Source of the DNA: Cokeromyces recurvatus | Taxonomy: Eukaryota > Mucoromycota > Mucoromycetes > Mucorales > Mucoraceae | Direction of reading: 5' to 3' | Length of the DNA stretch: 64,000 nucleotides | NCBI RefSeq assembly: GCF_025118155.1 | Contig: NW_026251397.1 | Coordinates: 124,001 to 188,000, forward strand | Notes under the pieces: model-generated | Seen by the model: the letters and a program-made list of their open reading frames with translations, nothing else | What the model was told of the DNA's origin: nothing | The model's database searches: none | In this document: positions 35,868 through 46,820 of the stretch, piece after piece | How positions within the stretch are numbered: the stretch's first letter is position 1 | Layout of the letters: each line of letters starts with the position of its first letter | Made by a program: the position numbers and the translations under genes

Positions 35868-37169
35868 TAGACTTGAACATAATGATGACGATATACATAT
35901 AAATATATCTCTATATATGCGGGATACATTGACAGGTAGATGTGAAGGTGGGCAACTAGTATATCATTCTACCCTTTACTGATGGGTAATAGGTAGAGGG
36001 TAGGCGTCTCTATATCCCCACCGGGCTGGGTGCAACAAATGGGTCTCTTCAGCAACTTGGTCTCAACAATCGTCATTCTAGTATTATCTCTCCATAATGT
36101 TATATTTTAGACCCACCACCCCATATTTTAGACCTGAATGTTCAATTGGCTTTTTATTGACTTTTTATTTTATTTTTTTATAAAATAATGTTCTTACTAA
36201 CTAACTTTTACTTTTTAGCTCTCTTTTATATATAAAATACATATTATTGCTTATAAACTGTATAATTGTAATAAAATCTATTATTTCCTAAATATTATTT
36301 AAAAGTGTGAATTTTTTTTAACGTATTTTTTGAATATGTACTCAACATAATAATAATAATAATAAAGATGTGTAGTGTATAGCTGGATAGATAACTTCTT
36401 CTTTATTAATGTATACATATACACATGGAAAAAATGTTTATGGACTGATAAATTCATCATGAATCAAATATACACTTCTTTATTATCAATGACGAATAGC
36501 TTGTAAGTGGAAAAAAATATTTAAATAAAGTATTAATACACTTTTGTTCATGTTATTGGTTTCTGTCTTTACGTGTAAAGAAAAAAGAAAAAGAAAAATA
36601 TCTTTCTTGTTCAATACAAACTAGTCAAGTTTAAACTTACTCATCTAGTCCATGTTGATGCAAATCAACTTCTAAAGCCATGACTTTTTTAATGGCACAC
36701 ACTCAGTTAATCTACGCATCTGAGAGAATAGTTTACAAGGTATCAAAGTATACAGAGGGAAGATTTTTTTTTTTACGTTATTGTACTTTTGTAAGTAAAA
36801 AACAATAACTTGTAGAAAAAAAAATTGTATACGACGATTGCCCACAAACTCAAGTGTATTGCGCACCCATAGTAAAATGCTAATAATAGAATCAAGTATA
36901 ATGCTAAAAGGACTTGGGAGGGTAAAAGAAGTCAACGTATTTGGATGGTTGATAGAATGAAAAAGACATAAACACACCAAGTATAATTGTTGGCACTTTC
37001 ATTGGTCTTGGCTACTCTGTTATCTCTTATCTTTTTACGATAATTGTTGTTCAATCAATTTGAAAGTCAGGAGGATTTTTTTTTTTTTTTTTTTTTTTTT
37101 ATCATTGACAAGAATTTATTGCTGCGGATAGAAGTAAATTTATTATTACTTTTATTGCAGTCGATTGTA

Positions 37170-37691
37170 ATGTCAAAGGATCCCATTAGTGTTCTTTTTG
37201 TTTGTTTGGGTAAATAAAAATTGTTATTATTTTATTAATATCGACACTTTTTTTTTAATTTTTTTTTTCTCTATTTAAAAGGTAATATTTGCCGCTCGCC
37301 TATGGCTGAAGCAGTTTTTGCTCATACCGTCAAAGAACATGATCTTCAAGACAAATTTCGTAAAATAGATTCTGCAGGAACTGCTTCTTATCATGTAATT
37401 TAGTCAATAGATTGTTGATAATGAATTCAATTTTTTTTTTACTTATATATATACATTAGGTTGGAAGTATTCCTGATAGTCGTAGCTCTTTTACATGTAA
37501 ATCACATGGTGTACCTGTTAATCATAAAGCTAGAAAGGTAAAAACATTATTGACCGTTACAAAGTGTTGAATAAAAGAAAAAGAAAACTAACATGTCAAT
37601 GTAAATCGTATATAAATTAGGTTACTAAAAAGGACTTTGAAGATTTTGATTATGTTCTTTGTATGGATGAATATAATTTGAGCGATTTAAA

Positions 37692-37739
<48 letters not shown>

Positions 37740-37955
37740 TATAAATAAAACCTTTGAATAGTAACTAATTTTATAGTTTAGGGACTTGCACCGAGTGGAT
37801 CAAAGGCTGTAATTAAACTATTTGGTGAATATGATCCTAAAGGAGAGCGTATCATAGAAGACCCTTATTATGGTGGTAGAGATGGTTTTGAACATAACTT
37901 TAAACAAGTAACTAGAGCCAGTAAAGGCTTCTTAAAATCGCTTGACTTGATTTAA
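37170..37955 (+). CDS. LTP1: Low-molecular-weight protein tyrosine phosphatase
   Basis: This is a cytosolic Cys-dependent phosphatase acting on phosphotyrosine proteins and small aryl phosphates. Five exons (37170-37209, 37282-37394, 37460-37537, 37621-37692, 37782-37955) join to 158 residues, the normal length. The P-loop CLGNICRSP gives the nucleophile Cys12 and Arg18. The general-acid Asp is Asp128 in EDPYYGG. DSAGTASYHVG and CMDEYNLSDL are also typical. The last acceptor was taken as TTTAG at 37781 rather than TATAG nine bases earlier, because it restores GLAPSGSKA. Intron 4 starts with a 42-base A run. It stands 221 bp ahead of the Nup133-like gene in the same direction. Confidence 0.95.
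37695..37736. repeat. 42-base A tract in LTP1 intron 4
   Basis: The A run begins directly after the GT of the donor, so the donor reads GTAAAA. Confidence 0.9.
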
Positions 37956-38176
37956 AATAGTTATTGTAAATCAGAAGACATAAAGAAGGTTATCATGATA
38001 CACCTTGTTTTAGTACATGCATAATAATTTCTTCACTATTTAAGCATATTATGTAATAATCAATATTTCAAAATAAATATCCAATCAGATTTGAATACAG
38101 TTCAATCTATTTTATTTTATTATATTTTCAGTTCTCTACTTTTTTTTTTTTTTTTTTCGTCCTGAGTTTTATTAAA

Positions 38177-41100
38177 ATGACAACAGCTAAAGTAGATGAT
38201 CTAAGCATTTCATCGGTATTAAATATTTTGCAGGACAAATATATCAGTAAACAGCATGTATTATTTGAGGAAGAACTAGAGAAAATGGTGTCAAAAGATG
38301 ACTATCTTGTGTCTTGGTCTAATCCATCAGTCCTTAGTAAAACATATGCCTATGAAATAACTCAACATAGCATTCTACATTCAGAAATTCAAGATTGGAT
38401 CAATACTAGTACTATTTACAATTAAATCATTTTTTAATGTTACGACTTATTTGACATGATATCCTTTCTCTTCCTCTCTTTCTCCTTCCCCTTCCCTCCC
38501 CTTTTTTTTTTTAGATTCAAATGAAAATATTCGCGCATATTTCAATCTAAATGCACATGTTATTGTTTTGTATAATCATCTTGACATTTATATACAATCG
38601 TTTGATTTAAAGGTTTGATAAGAAGACAAGAAAATACATTTTTATGCTTACAGACTTTATAACCTTTATACATGCATATATGCATTTGTATGTATGTTTA
38701 GTCTAAAAAATCATCAACAATAACGCTGCCCTTGATAGATTTATCAACTCAGCAAACTGCATCTTCATTATTTGATATTTTTATTGATAAATTAAATGTG
38801 ACAAGTATAATGATTGCAGTTAATAATTTAGGAAAGATTCACTACTATCAAGACTGCTTTAAGAATGTCTGTATAAAGTTTGAAGTGCCTTTGAAATATT
38901 ATAATGAATATATTACATCTGTTAAATTAGTGGATGCAGACCAAGCAGTAATCGGCTCGTCTACAGGTGAAATTTATGTCGTAACATTTCAAAAAGTTAA
39001 TAGCAAGAAGAATCAGATACAAATGAATACCCTTTATAAACGTACATTCACCACTACAGAACTATTACATTTTCCAAATTTTGTCAAGTTAAGATCAATG
39101 AATTGCTTGTCAAATGAAAATAAGCCACCTATTATAGAAACAGGACCTATAATAAGCATTTGTGCATTAAATGATCTATATTATATCTGCAGCAATAAGG
39201 ATATTTCAATATGGAAATATAATAAACAATATAATCAAATGGAGGTAAACCAAAAAAAAAATCAAGGCAATTGTAAGAAAAGGAACACTATTACTTATCG
39301 ATGATATAGCTTGTCTTTAGAAAAAAAATTGAATTGGATATTATTGACAATGTAGCTAAGCATATACCTTCACAAATTTCAAAAGAGAGTATAAAGTGCG
39401 ATATAGTAAATATGAATATTATAACGTAAAGATATAATTTGATATATCTATCTGTATGTATATGTGTATAACTATATTAATCTATATCTATATCTGTATC
39501 TGTATCTGTCTCTATATATGTATATATCTTGTAGAAATAATGAAGTTGTAATACTGGCTTCTTATACAGTGCCCGAAATGAAAAACTATGTTCAGTATAT
39601 TGTCATTAAATTTTGCATTGAGCTAAATGATAACGAGTTTTTAATATATGTTAACCATACAGCTTCAATACCTTATTCAGATGTACGTTCTACGCTACGA
39701 CAAAAAATACCTCAGTTATTGGTAACTCAAAATATGGCGTTTATCGCATTTGACAGGGCTGTTATTGCAGTTTCACTTGATCGTAAATCAGTCTTTGAAG
39801 AATCTATCGTACTTTGTCGTTCTGAAGATTCTATATTATGGATTGAGGAAATGAATGAAAAAGAAAATGATTTGAATTCGGTGTTAGTAATGACTGCTAA
39901 AAGCGGATTTCTTAAATTTCAAATCAACATATCAAAGATTCAAGAATCAAGGCTAACTGGGTAGATGAGAATAGGAACAAAGTCTAATTGCAAAAGATAT
40001 AATACTAATTAATATAATAATAGTAACATATATGCTAGTTTAGTGGAGAATATCGTAAGCCTTATACATACATATATATATATATATATTAAGAATACTA
40101 ACAATGTTGAAAGTCATAGTTTCTTCTTGCTAATGAGCTCTTATTTTTTTTAGGAAAGAAGAGACACCTTGGTGTTTAAATCAAGACTTGAACAAGCAGT
40201 ATTTTTTGGAGAGCCAGATAAGGTATGAGCTAATACTTTTTAAATTATGTTTATGATTTGCTGTTTAATGTATACAATAAAATAGTCGCCACTACAATTT
40301 CCCCTTCGAGTTGAACAAGAAGATATATCAATAGCAACTATGTCTCTACTAAATGATATTCAAAATGGCATATGTCCTTTTCTTCCCAAGACCTTAGACT
40401 TTGATTTATACATTGAAGCAAAGTATTACTTTCAAAAGAGGATTTTTGGAGTACTGAAAGATAATATGCTACATAATCAACTGACTTCAAAAGAACGTTA
40501 CGAATTGATGAAAACTACAGAACTTTACTATATAAGTTGTATATTAAAAGAATATTTTAAGAATCAGTGAGTTTTATTGTACATGTCTCTGTCTTGATAA
40601 CATCTAACTCTCTTGAACAAAACAAAGTATTTTAGATATACATTTTAAGCAACATTTAGTTGGAATTATTCAAACAATTACTGGAACCAAAATAATAGAT
40701 GATGACTTGCAAATTGAAGAATTTTTAAAAAATTATGTAAGTCTTATTCATTCTTATTTTTTGATATACACATATACATGTATTATATTAATCATTCTTT
40801 CAAAATATGATGTAGATTCTAAAAATAAAGATTTTATTCAAACAGTTTGAATTCTTTAGGTCATTTCCAGATACATTTGATATTCTGACTGTATGCTTTA
40901 TATATATATATATATGTATGTATGTAAAAATGACTTTAGATTGACTTGTTTAATTATAGATAGTCGTAGTAAAAACATATATTTATGAAGAAAAATGCTT
41001 CTCTATATATGGTCTTGACAAAAGAAATGTGAAAAGGGTCTCAGGTACCTTAGAGTAATACATGTTTAACTAATCTAGAATATTGATATAATGTATTTTA

Positions 41101-41943
41101 TTGTGAATAGCTCAACTAAGTGATATCCTCTCTACTGTACTCAATAATGTTATAAAAGATATAAAGAATCATAAAGATTCTGTGGACCCAATGGATTTGG
41201 ATTATACGGAAAACAATAATAAACAAGAGAATAGTATAATAACAGACTCTTCTTCTATATCAATTATAAAGCAAAGACTATTTGGTGCTATTAAACTACT
41301 ATTAAATACTTTAAAAATGGAACAAGAAATGAATGAAAAGTAAGTTTAAAAGCAACACAAAGCATTTTAATTAACAGTATAATATTAGTCCATTATCCAA
41401 ACAAATGTATAATAATTTACGTAAAATGGCATTTAAGGGGTTGTGTATAATCAATCAATATGAGTTGGCTATCGAACTTGCAAAGGACCATAATTGTACT
41501 ACCTTTGTTATCAAATTATTACAAAATTCTCAACTGTCTTATGATGAAATGAAAGAGAAGAATATTGATTATATTAATCTGTTTGGTAAGCAATATTTCA
41601 ATCCTTTACTTGAATATCTTGAGAAGCAAAGTAAGTCATATTATATATTATATGGAATTTGTATGAGCTAATTACTGATTGTCTGTCTGTAGATCAACAT
41701 CAAACTATGTTAGAATTATGTCTTCTATTCCCTGACTTTGCAAATGATTTTCTTGTAAACAATTCTGTTCCAAAAGTATCATGGATCTTTTATTTGAGGC
41801 AAAACGAATTTCTTCGTTCATTGAATTCCCTAAATGAATATCTTCAAACTGATTTAACAGAGGAGCAACGTGATTTTCTTTCAAGCTGGTATAAAATGAT
41901 TTCTGTTGCTATATCAGAGATATCAGATAAAGCTAATCCATAA
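38177..41943 (+). CDS. NUP133: Nup133-like nucleoporin
   Basis: Nup133 sits at the tail of the Y-complex of the nuclear pore. Thirteen exons join to about 916 residues with one continuous frame: 38177-38408, 38515-38612, 38702-39244, 39310-39425, 39535-39960, 40159-40222, 40286-40566, 40628-40736, 40816-40890, 40960-41044, 41111-41339, 41389-41630, 41693-41943. The N-terminal half reads as a beta-propeller (HVIVLYNHLDIYIQSFDLK, QAVIGSSTGEIYVVTFQ, GPIISICALNDLYYICS). A family-like linker KSRLEQAVFFG follows. The second half is helical, with a region KMAFKGLCIINQYELAIELA and VPKVSWIFYLRQNEFLRSLN matching the Nup133 stack from memory. It is shorter at the C-terminus than animal or budding-yeast Nup133. 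Several acceptors were chosen for frame over nearer TAG sites. Confidence 0.72.
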
Positions 41944-43938
41944 TGGCTGTTTACACGCTAAATATTGCATATATAAATAAGTAAATAAATCTATGCTAAT
42001 TTGTTTTTTTTTTAAAGTTTTAAAGCTAAGCAAATGACAGAAATCTTTTTAATAAATCATTAAAGAGAGCCTTATTGTAAGCTCAATTTCCATCAATGAC
42101 TGTTTCCATGTATAGGATACTTTCTTTCATTTTTAAAAATAAAATGAGAGTTTTACATAAGATTCAAATAATAATAATAATAATAATAATAATTCATTCT
42201 ATGAATCTAGTCCTCGGAAAAAAAAATGAGAATTTTTTGTAAAATAAGCATATAAAAGAAAGACTTGTACGCATCATTTAGATGTAACTTCTCATTATAG
42301 TAAACAATGTTTCGCTTGTTATTGATATAAAATTATGAACTAAATTTTATCTTTGAGTTTAATCTATCTTTTTTTTTTATACCTAGTATCGAGCTGCTTG
42401 TTGATCTTATTTGACTAAATCTCTTCTTTTAGGAACTTTGAATATCTTATCTGTATTGAACTCTATATTTCAATGTGAGCCAATAATAGCTTGAGCAAAA
42501 TAGTGTTTACATGTCTCTTCGTATTACAGCCATTGATCTTTACAATGAATAAAGCTTTATTATTGAATCAAGATAGCTTTAATATGTATATACATATTGT
42601 TGAGAAAATAATAGTATCGTATTTAAAGGGGAAATACAAAATTAAGGTTAGATATATATATAAATTACCCTAATAATAGTCTTCCTCCGAGATTTTTTTG
42701 CACTACTTTTTACAACAAAACAAAACAAAAACATTTACTATCTCCTATTTATGATATCCATCATCTTCTAGAAACCCTTGAAATAGGTACACAAGAATGC
42801 ATATTGTCAATCATTTTGTCACTATGGATATTTTTAAAATATTAAATGTCCATTTATATACACGCAAATACATATACATTTATATAAATGTAGAACCTTA
42901 TTAAGAAGATGATATACATTCGATACTAAATGATAATCTCAAGCGAGTAATATATTCATAATAACCAATATATCGAAGATGAACGGGTTAGATCATCAGT
43001 AAAAGAAAAGGCTACTACTAAAACCCCTCCCCTTAGGATCAAGTGGATAAAGCAAAAATAGTGTAGCTATGTTATAATTAGTTGGTAAGGGAACTAATCG
43101 AGAAAGTTTTATCCTGGTTATGACAGCGGGATTTTTCAGATGAAAAAGGTAATCGAGTTCATGTAGGCTTATCGAATAACTGGCAAAGTAAGAAAATGTA
43201 TTAAAATATGCACGTGGTTGATGGACATAAAGCTGGTTAAAAAAAGAAAAAAAAAGAAAGAGAGAGGGCGAATCATCAGATGGTATCAGATACTTGACGT
43301 TGACGTCGGATTTCGAGATAATGTATAGCATGCTACTTTGTTAACGTCTGTGTAGGGTACTTGAGTTGGCCATTAGGTAGTTATCTGAGACACTAGCAAA
43401 AAGATTGGGTATATTCAATAAAAGATATGATTATCCAAAGAAATAAATCTAATGATATGTAGCTGGTTAGCAATCTTCAACTGAGTAAGAATATGCTTAT
43501 ACTGGTTTTTAAGTCGTCTTATCGACAGGATCTAATATTTCGTTTGATATTGGAACGCCCAGAAATGTAAAATGAATTAATAGATAACAGGTAATATTAG
43601 TGTGATCTAGTTATAGAATCTAGTAGAAATAGTAGTGCTGACAGAATATAAATTTAGCTCACACATAGCATGATTTTAACGGAATCAGTTACAATTATTA
43701 TTCTTAGAAAGTATAAAACTAATAAATGGCCATTTGAATTGAATTTTCTCAGAAAAAAAAAAATTACAGATCAAGAGATTTTAAAGAAGGAACGATGGAA
43801 AGTCGTATTATCTATACTTATAATTATATTATAAATGGTGTAAGCAAAACAGAAAACTATAAATGGTATATATTTATTTTGATTAAGAGTAAAACGTGTG
43901 CTTTATACTATTTACAAAAAAGGATATGATATATCAAT
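41944..43938. other. Intergenic, convergent Nup133-like / myosin light chain
   Basis: About 2 kb between stop codons. It is AT-rich, with a TAA trinucleotide run near 42170-42195. A less AT-rich block at about 42960-43340 contains a 111-codon minus ORF with no recognisable domain. No gene is called. Confidence 0.45.
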
Positions 43939-44650
43939 CTACTCTCCATGTTTTAATACTCTAACAAAATCTCTATAGTTGAAATTGCCCTCTTCATCAA
44001 CAACTGAACCTTTAAACATGATATCAATCTGATATATGTGTATAAATATAAATATAAATATAACTATAAAGTAAGTTACTATATGTGTACCTCTTCATCT
44101 GTAAATCTATCGCCCATTGTTTTCATGCATTCTCTTAAATAATCAGCATTAATTTTCCCATTTCTGTTATCATCAAAGACAGAAAATGCTTTAAGTATCG
44201 TATTTTCCGGATCTGTATCAGCTAATTTCTCTGCCATTAATGTTAAAAATACTGTGAAATTGATAGGGCCAGTAGCATCTCCCATCATAGATTCAATCTC
44301 TTCTGTAGTAGCAGGTTGCCCTTTAGTAAGACAAAAAAAAAAAAAGAATCAGAAGTGCTTCTTATTGTGTATTATACGTTATAACAGATATATACCTAAT
44401 CTCTCAAATGTTACTTTAAGATCATTAATATCCACTAAGCCATCACCATTTGTATCCATAATACTAAAGGCATCCTTAAATTCCATTACTTGTGCCTTAT
44501 CAAACATTGCAAAGACGTTTGAATTCTGACGTCGTTTATTCTAAATTTGTAATAATAATAAAAAAAAGGGAGATGGGGGGGGTCAGTTGCGGATCTTTTA
44601 GTTTGATATACAAATATTATTTAAAGAAAGTAACTTACAAAAGGCGCCAT
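43939..44650 (-). CDS. Myosin regulatory light chain (EF-hand)
   Basis: Regulatory light chains bind the neck of conventional myosin II and are switched by phosphorylation. Four exons (44650-44639, 44540-44396, 44320-44091, 44028-43939) give 158 residues. The first coding exon is only 12 nt (MAPF). KRRQNSNVFAMFDKAQVMEF matches the phosphorylation segment of animal light chains, with Ser11 after RRQN as the likely site. EF-hand 1 has the complete loop DTNGDGLVDIND. The other hands are degenerate, as in the family. GPINFTVFLTLMAEKL, TMGDRFTDEEV and EGNFNYRDFVRVLKHG are diagnostic against calmodulin. Cytokinesis or contractility is the expected role. Confidence 0.93.
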
Positions 44651-45838
44651 TTCTTTTCTTTTTATTTTATGTAAATAACTGTAAAAAATAAAAAAAACAA
44701 AAATCCAAGAAGAAAAGGAAGAAAATACAAATTATTGCAAAGTAGGGTATAATTAAAATAAATTTAACTTCCATTTAAGTAAATTATCTAATTTTGGGAA
44801 AAACAATAATAATGGTTTACTTTTTTTGTATACATATTTTTTTTTTTGGGTTCCCGAATTTATTTTATTTTGATCCATTTACCTTCATTAATGAATATAG
44901 CAAAAAATAATATCATAATAGAAGCAGTCCTTTTAGGTTACCTTTTTATTATCACATCTCTTTTCATATTGCCCCTATGTACTAAGTATCAGCTATAAAT
45001 ATATTCGTTTTGCCATCGAATTATGTGATTTAATATTTTCATTATTATTTTGCATCCAGGAGAAAAGGAAAAAAAAATTAAGGGATAATAGAAGCTATCA
45101 TTATTATAATGTTATTCTCTAAATATAATTTTTTTTAAGGGTCTCTTGTTATACCTTCACTCCGTATCTGGAGAACAAGTAGTTACAGTAGAATTGGCTG
45201 AGTTAAACAACGATGCATAAATTGACTTGAAAATATGCAAATAATATGTATATAAAATTAAAAAAAAAAAAAAAAATAAAAAAAATAAAATAAAAAAAAG
45301 TACATATAAAATATATCAATAGTAAAATTATGAATAATTGACATTTATTTTGCAATAGACTTGTTGAAAATGTGTAAAAATAAAAAATTACAAAAAAGAA
45401 GGAAATTGAAGTTGAAGATCATCTGTTTTACATATGCATTCATCATTAACATAAGAAGATTTACTCTGCAGGAAAGTTCTACATAGGTCTGTTAAGTAAA
45501 TTACCCCGCGCGTAATGATTATCTTAAACTTTTTTTTTTCTTACATCCCTTTAACTCCGTTAAGTTAAGCTTAAAAAAAAATGAGAGAGTGAAAGAGAGG
45601 CAACTCCTTGAATAATCCAACTTCTGCCATACACAGAAAAGACATATATGTATACATATATCAAATTTACTTTATATAAATACATGTATATTTATTTCCT
45701 TCTTCTCCTTTTATCCCTCTTTTTATTTTCTATTTTATTTATTTATTATCTATTTATTATATTTATTATCTTGCCTACTCATTTTCTCTTTTATTTCTCT
45801 CTCTATTCTTATCCTTCTATAATAAAATTTCTTTTTCT

Positions 45839-45877
<39 letters not shown>

Positions 45878-45903
45878 AGAGAAAATATTAATTTATATTT
45901 AAA
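44651..45903. promoter_or_regulatory. Divergent myosin light chain / PMC1 intergenic region
   Basis: About 1.25 kb between two start codons. It is AT-rich with A runs near 45259-45298 and 45846-45874 and a pyrimidine-rich tract before the PMC1 start. No additional gene was seen. Confidence 0.4.
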
Positions 45904-46773
45904 ATGGTCAATCATCAACATGTTAATGTTATTAGTGAGGATCCTACAGTAATAGTAACGCCTAATCCATCTACAGTTTTAGATGAAAAGGTTTTGACAG
46001 ACGCTGTTAAAATCGATTTACGAGATCATCTTACACCTCATAATGATACCTCTAATCCTTTCGCTTTTACACCCGAGCAACTATCAGCTTTAATGGATCC
46101 TAAAAACTTACCTTTATTACGTTCATATGGTGGATTAGAAGGCGTAGCTCGTGGTCTTCATAGTGATCTTCAAAAGGGTTTAATCCCTTACACGTCACCT
46201 CATCAAAATATTACTCTTAATCAAATATTCAAAGAAAAGGATGATTCTGTTTATGTTGAAGAAGTTGAATGCAAAAGGACACCTACACTACATTCATTGG
46301 CTAGACAATTAACACATCGAACCGATATCTCTGTACCAACACCAGATACTGCTGCGTTCCCTCAAAGAAAGGAATTTTTTGGTACAAATACTCTCCCTGA
46401 TGCTAAATCTAAAAGTATTTTTCATCTCATGTGGATTGCCTTTCAAGACAAGACTTTGGTAATACAAATAAAAGGAAAAAAAAATTTTTTTTTGACTTTG
46501 ATTTATTAAAAATAATCCTTTATACAGATCCTTTTAGCTGTTGCTGCTGTAGTATCTTTAGGCGTAGGTCTGTATGAAGATATCGCTGTTCCAGAATATG
46601 ATACATTTGGAAATCGTATTCCTGGCGTAAAATGGGTTGAAGGCGTTGCTATTATTGTTGCTATTTTGCTTGTTATTCTGGTTGGTAGTATTAATGACTA
46701 TCAGAAAGAAAAACAATTCCGTAAACTTAATGCTAAAAAAGAAAATCGTGCTGTCAAGGTAATTAAAGAAAAA

Positions 46774-46820
<47 letters not shown>

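Larger units (their letters stand above)
33242..37169. other. 3.9-kb gene-poor, repeat-rich interval
   Basis: No credible coding exon or RNA gene was found. It holds a 25-bp direct repeat (34297-34379), CCTGT units (34496-34520), a 30-bp fold-back repeat (34546-34642), a 15-bp tandem repeat (34895-34934), a polypyrimidine tract (about 35641-35867) and a GC-richer patch (about 35930-36130). A 102-codon minus ORF near 36672-36980 has no recognisable domain. Confidence 0.5.

Noticed and set aside
36672..36980. 102-codon minus ORF
   Set aside because: Composition looks random, no family resemblance, and it lies in a repeat-rich gap.
33242..37169. tRNA or snRNA gene in the large gaps
   Set aside because: I looked for a B-box-like GGTTCGA with paired arms and found no supported cloverleaf; a covariance scan would be decisive.
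39245..39330. Frameshift in the Nup133-like gene at an A8 tract
   Set aside because: An acceptor at 39309 (GATATAG) gives a clean in-frame exon beginning LVFRKKIELD, so no lesion is needed.
42996..43331. 111-codon minus ORF in a less AT-rich block
   Set aside because: No recognisable domain or splice partners; kept only as a note in the intergenic entry.
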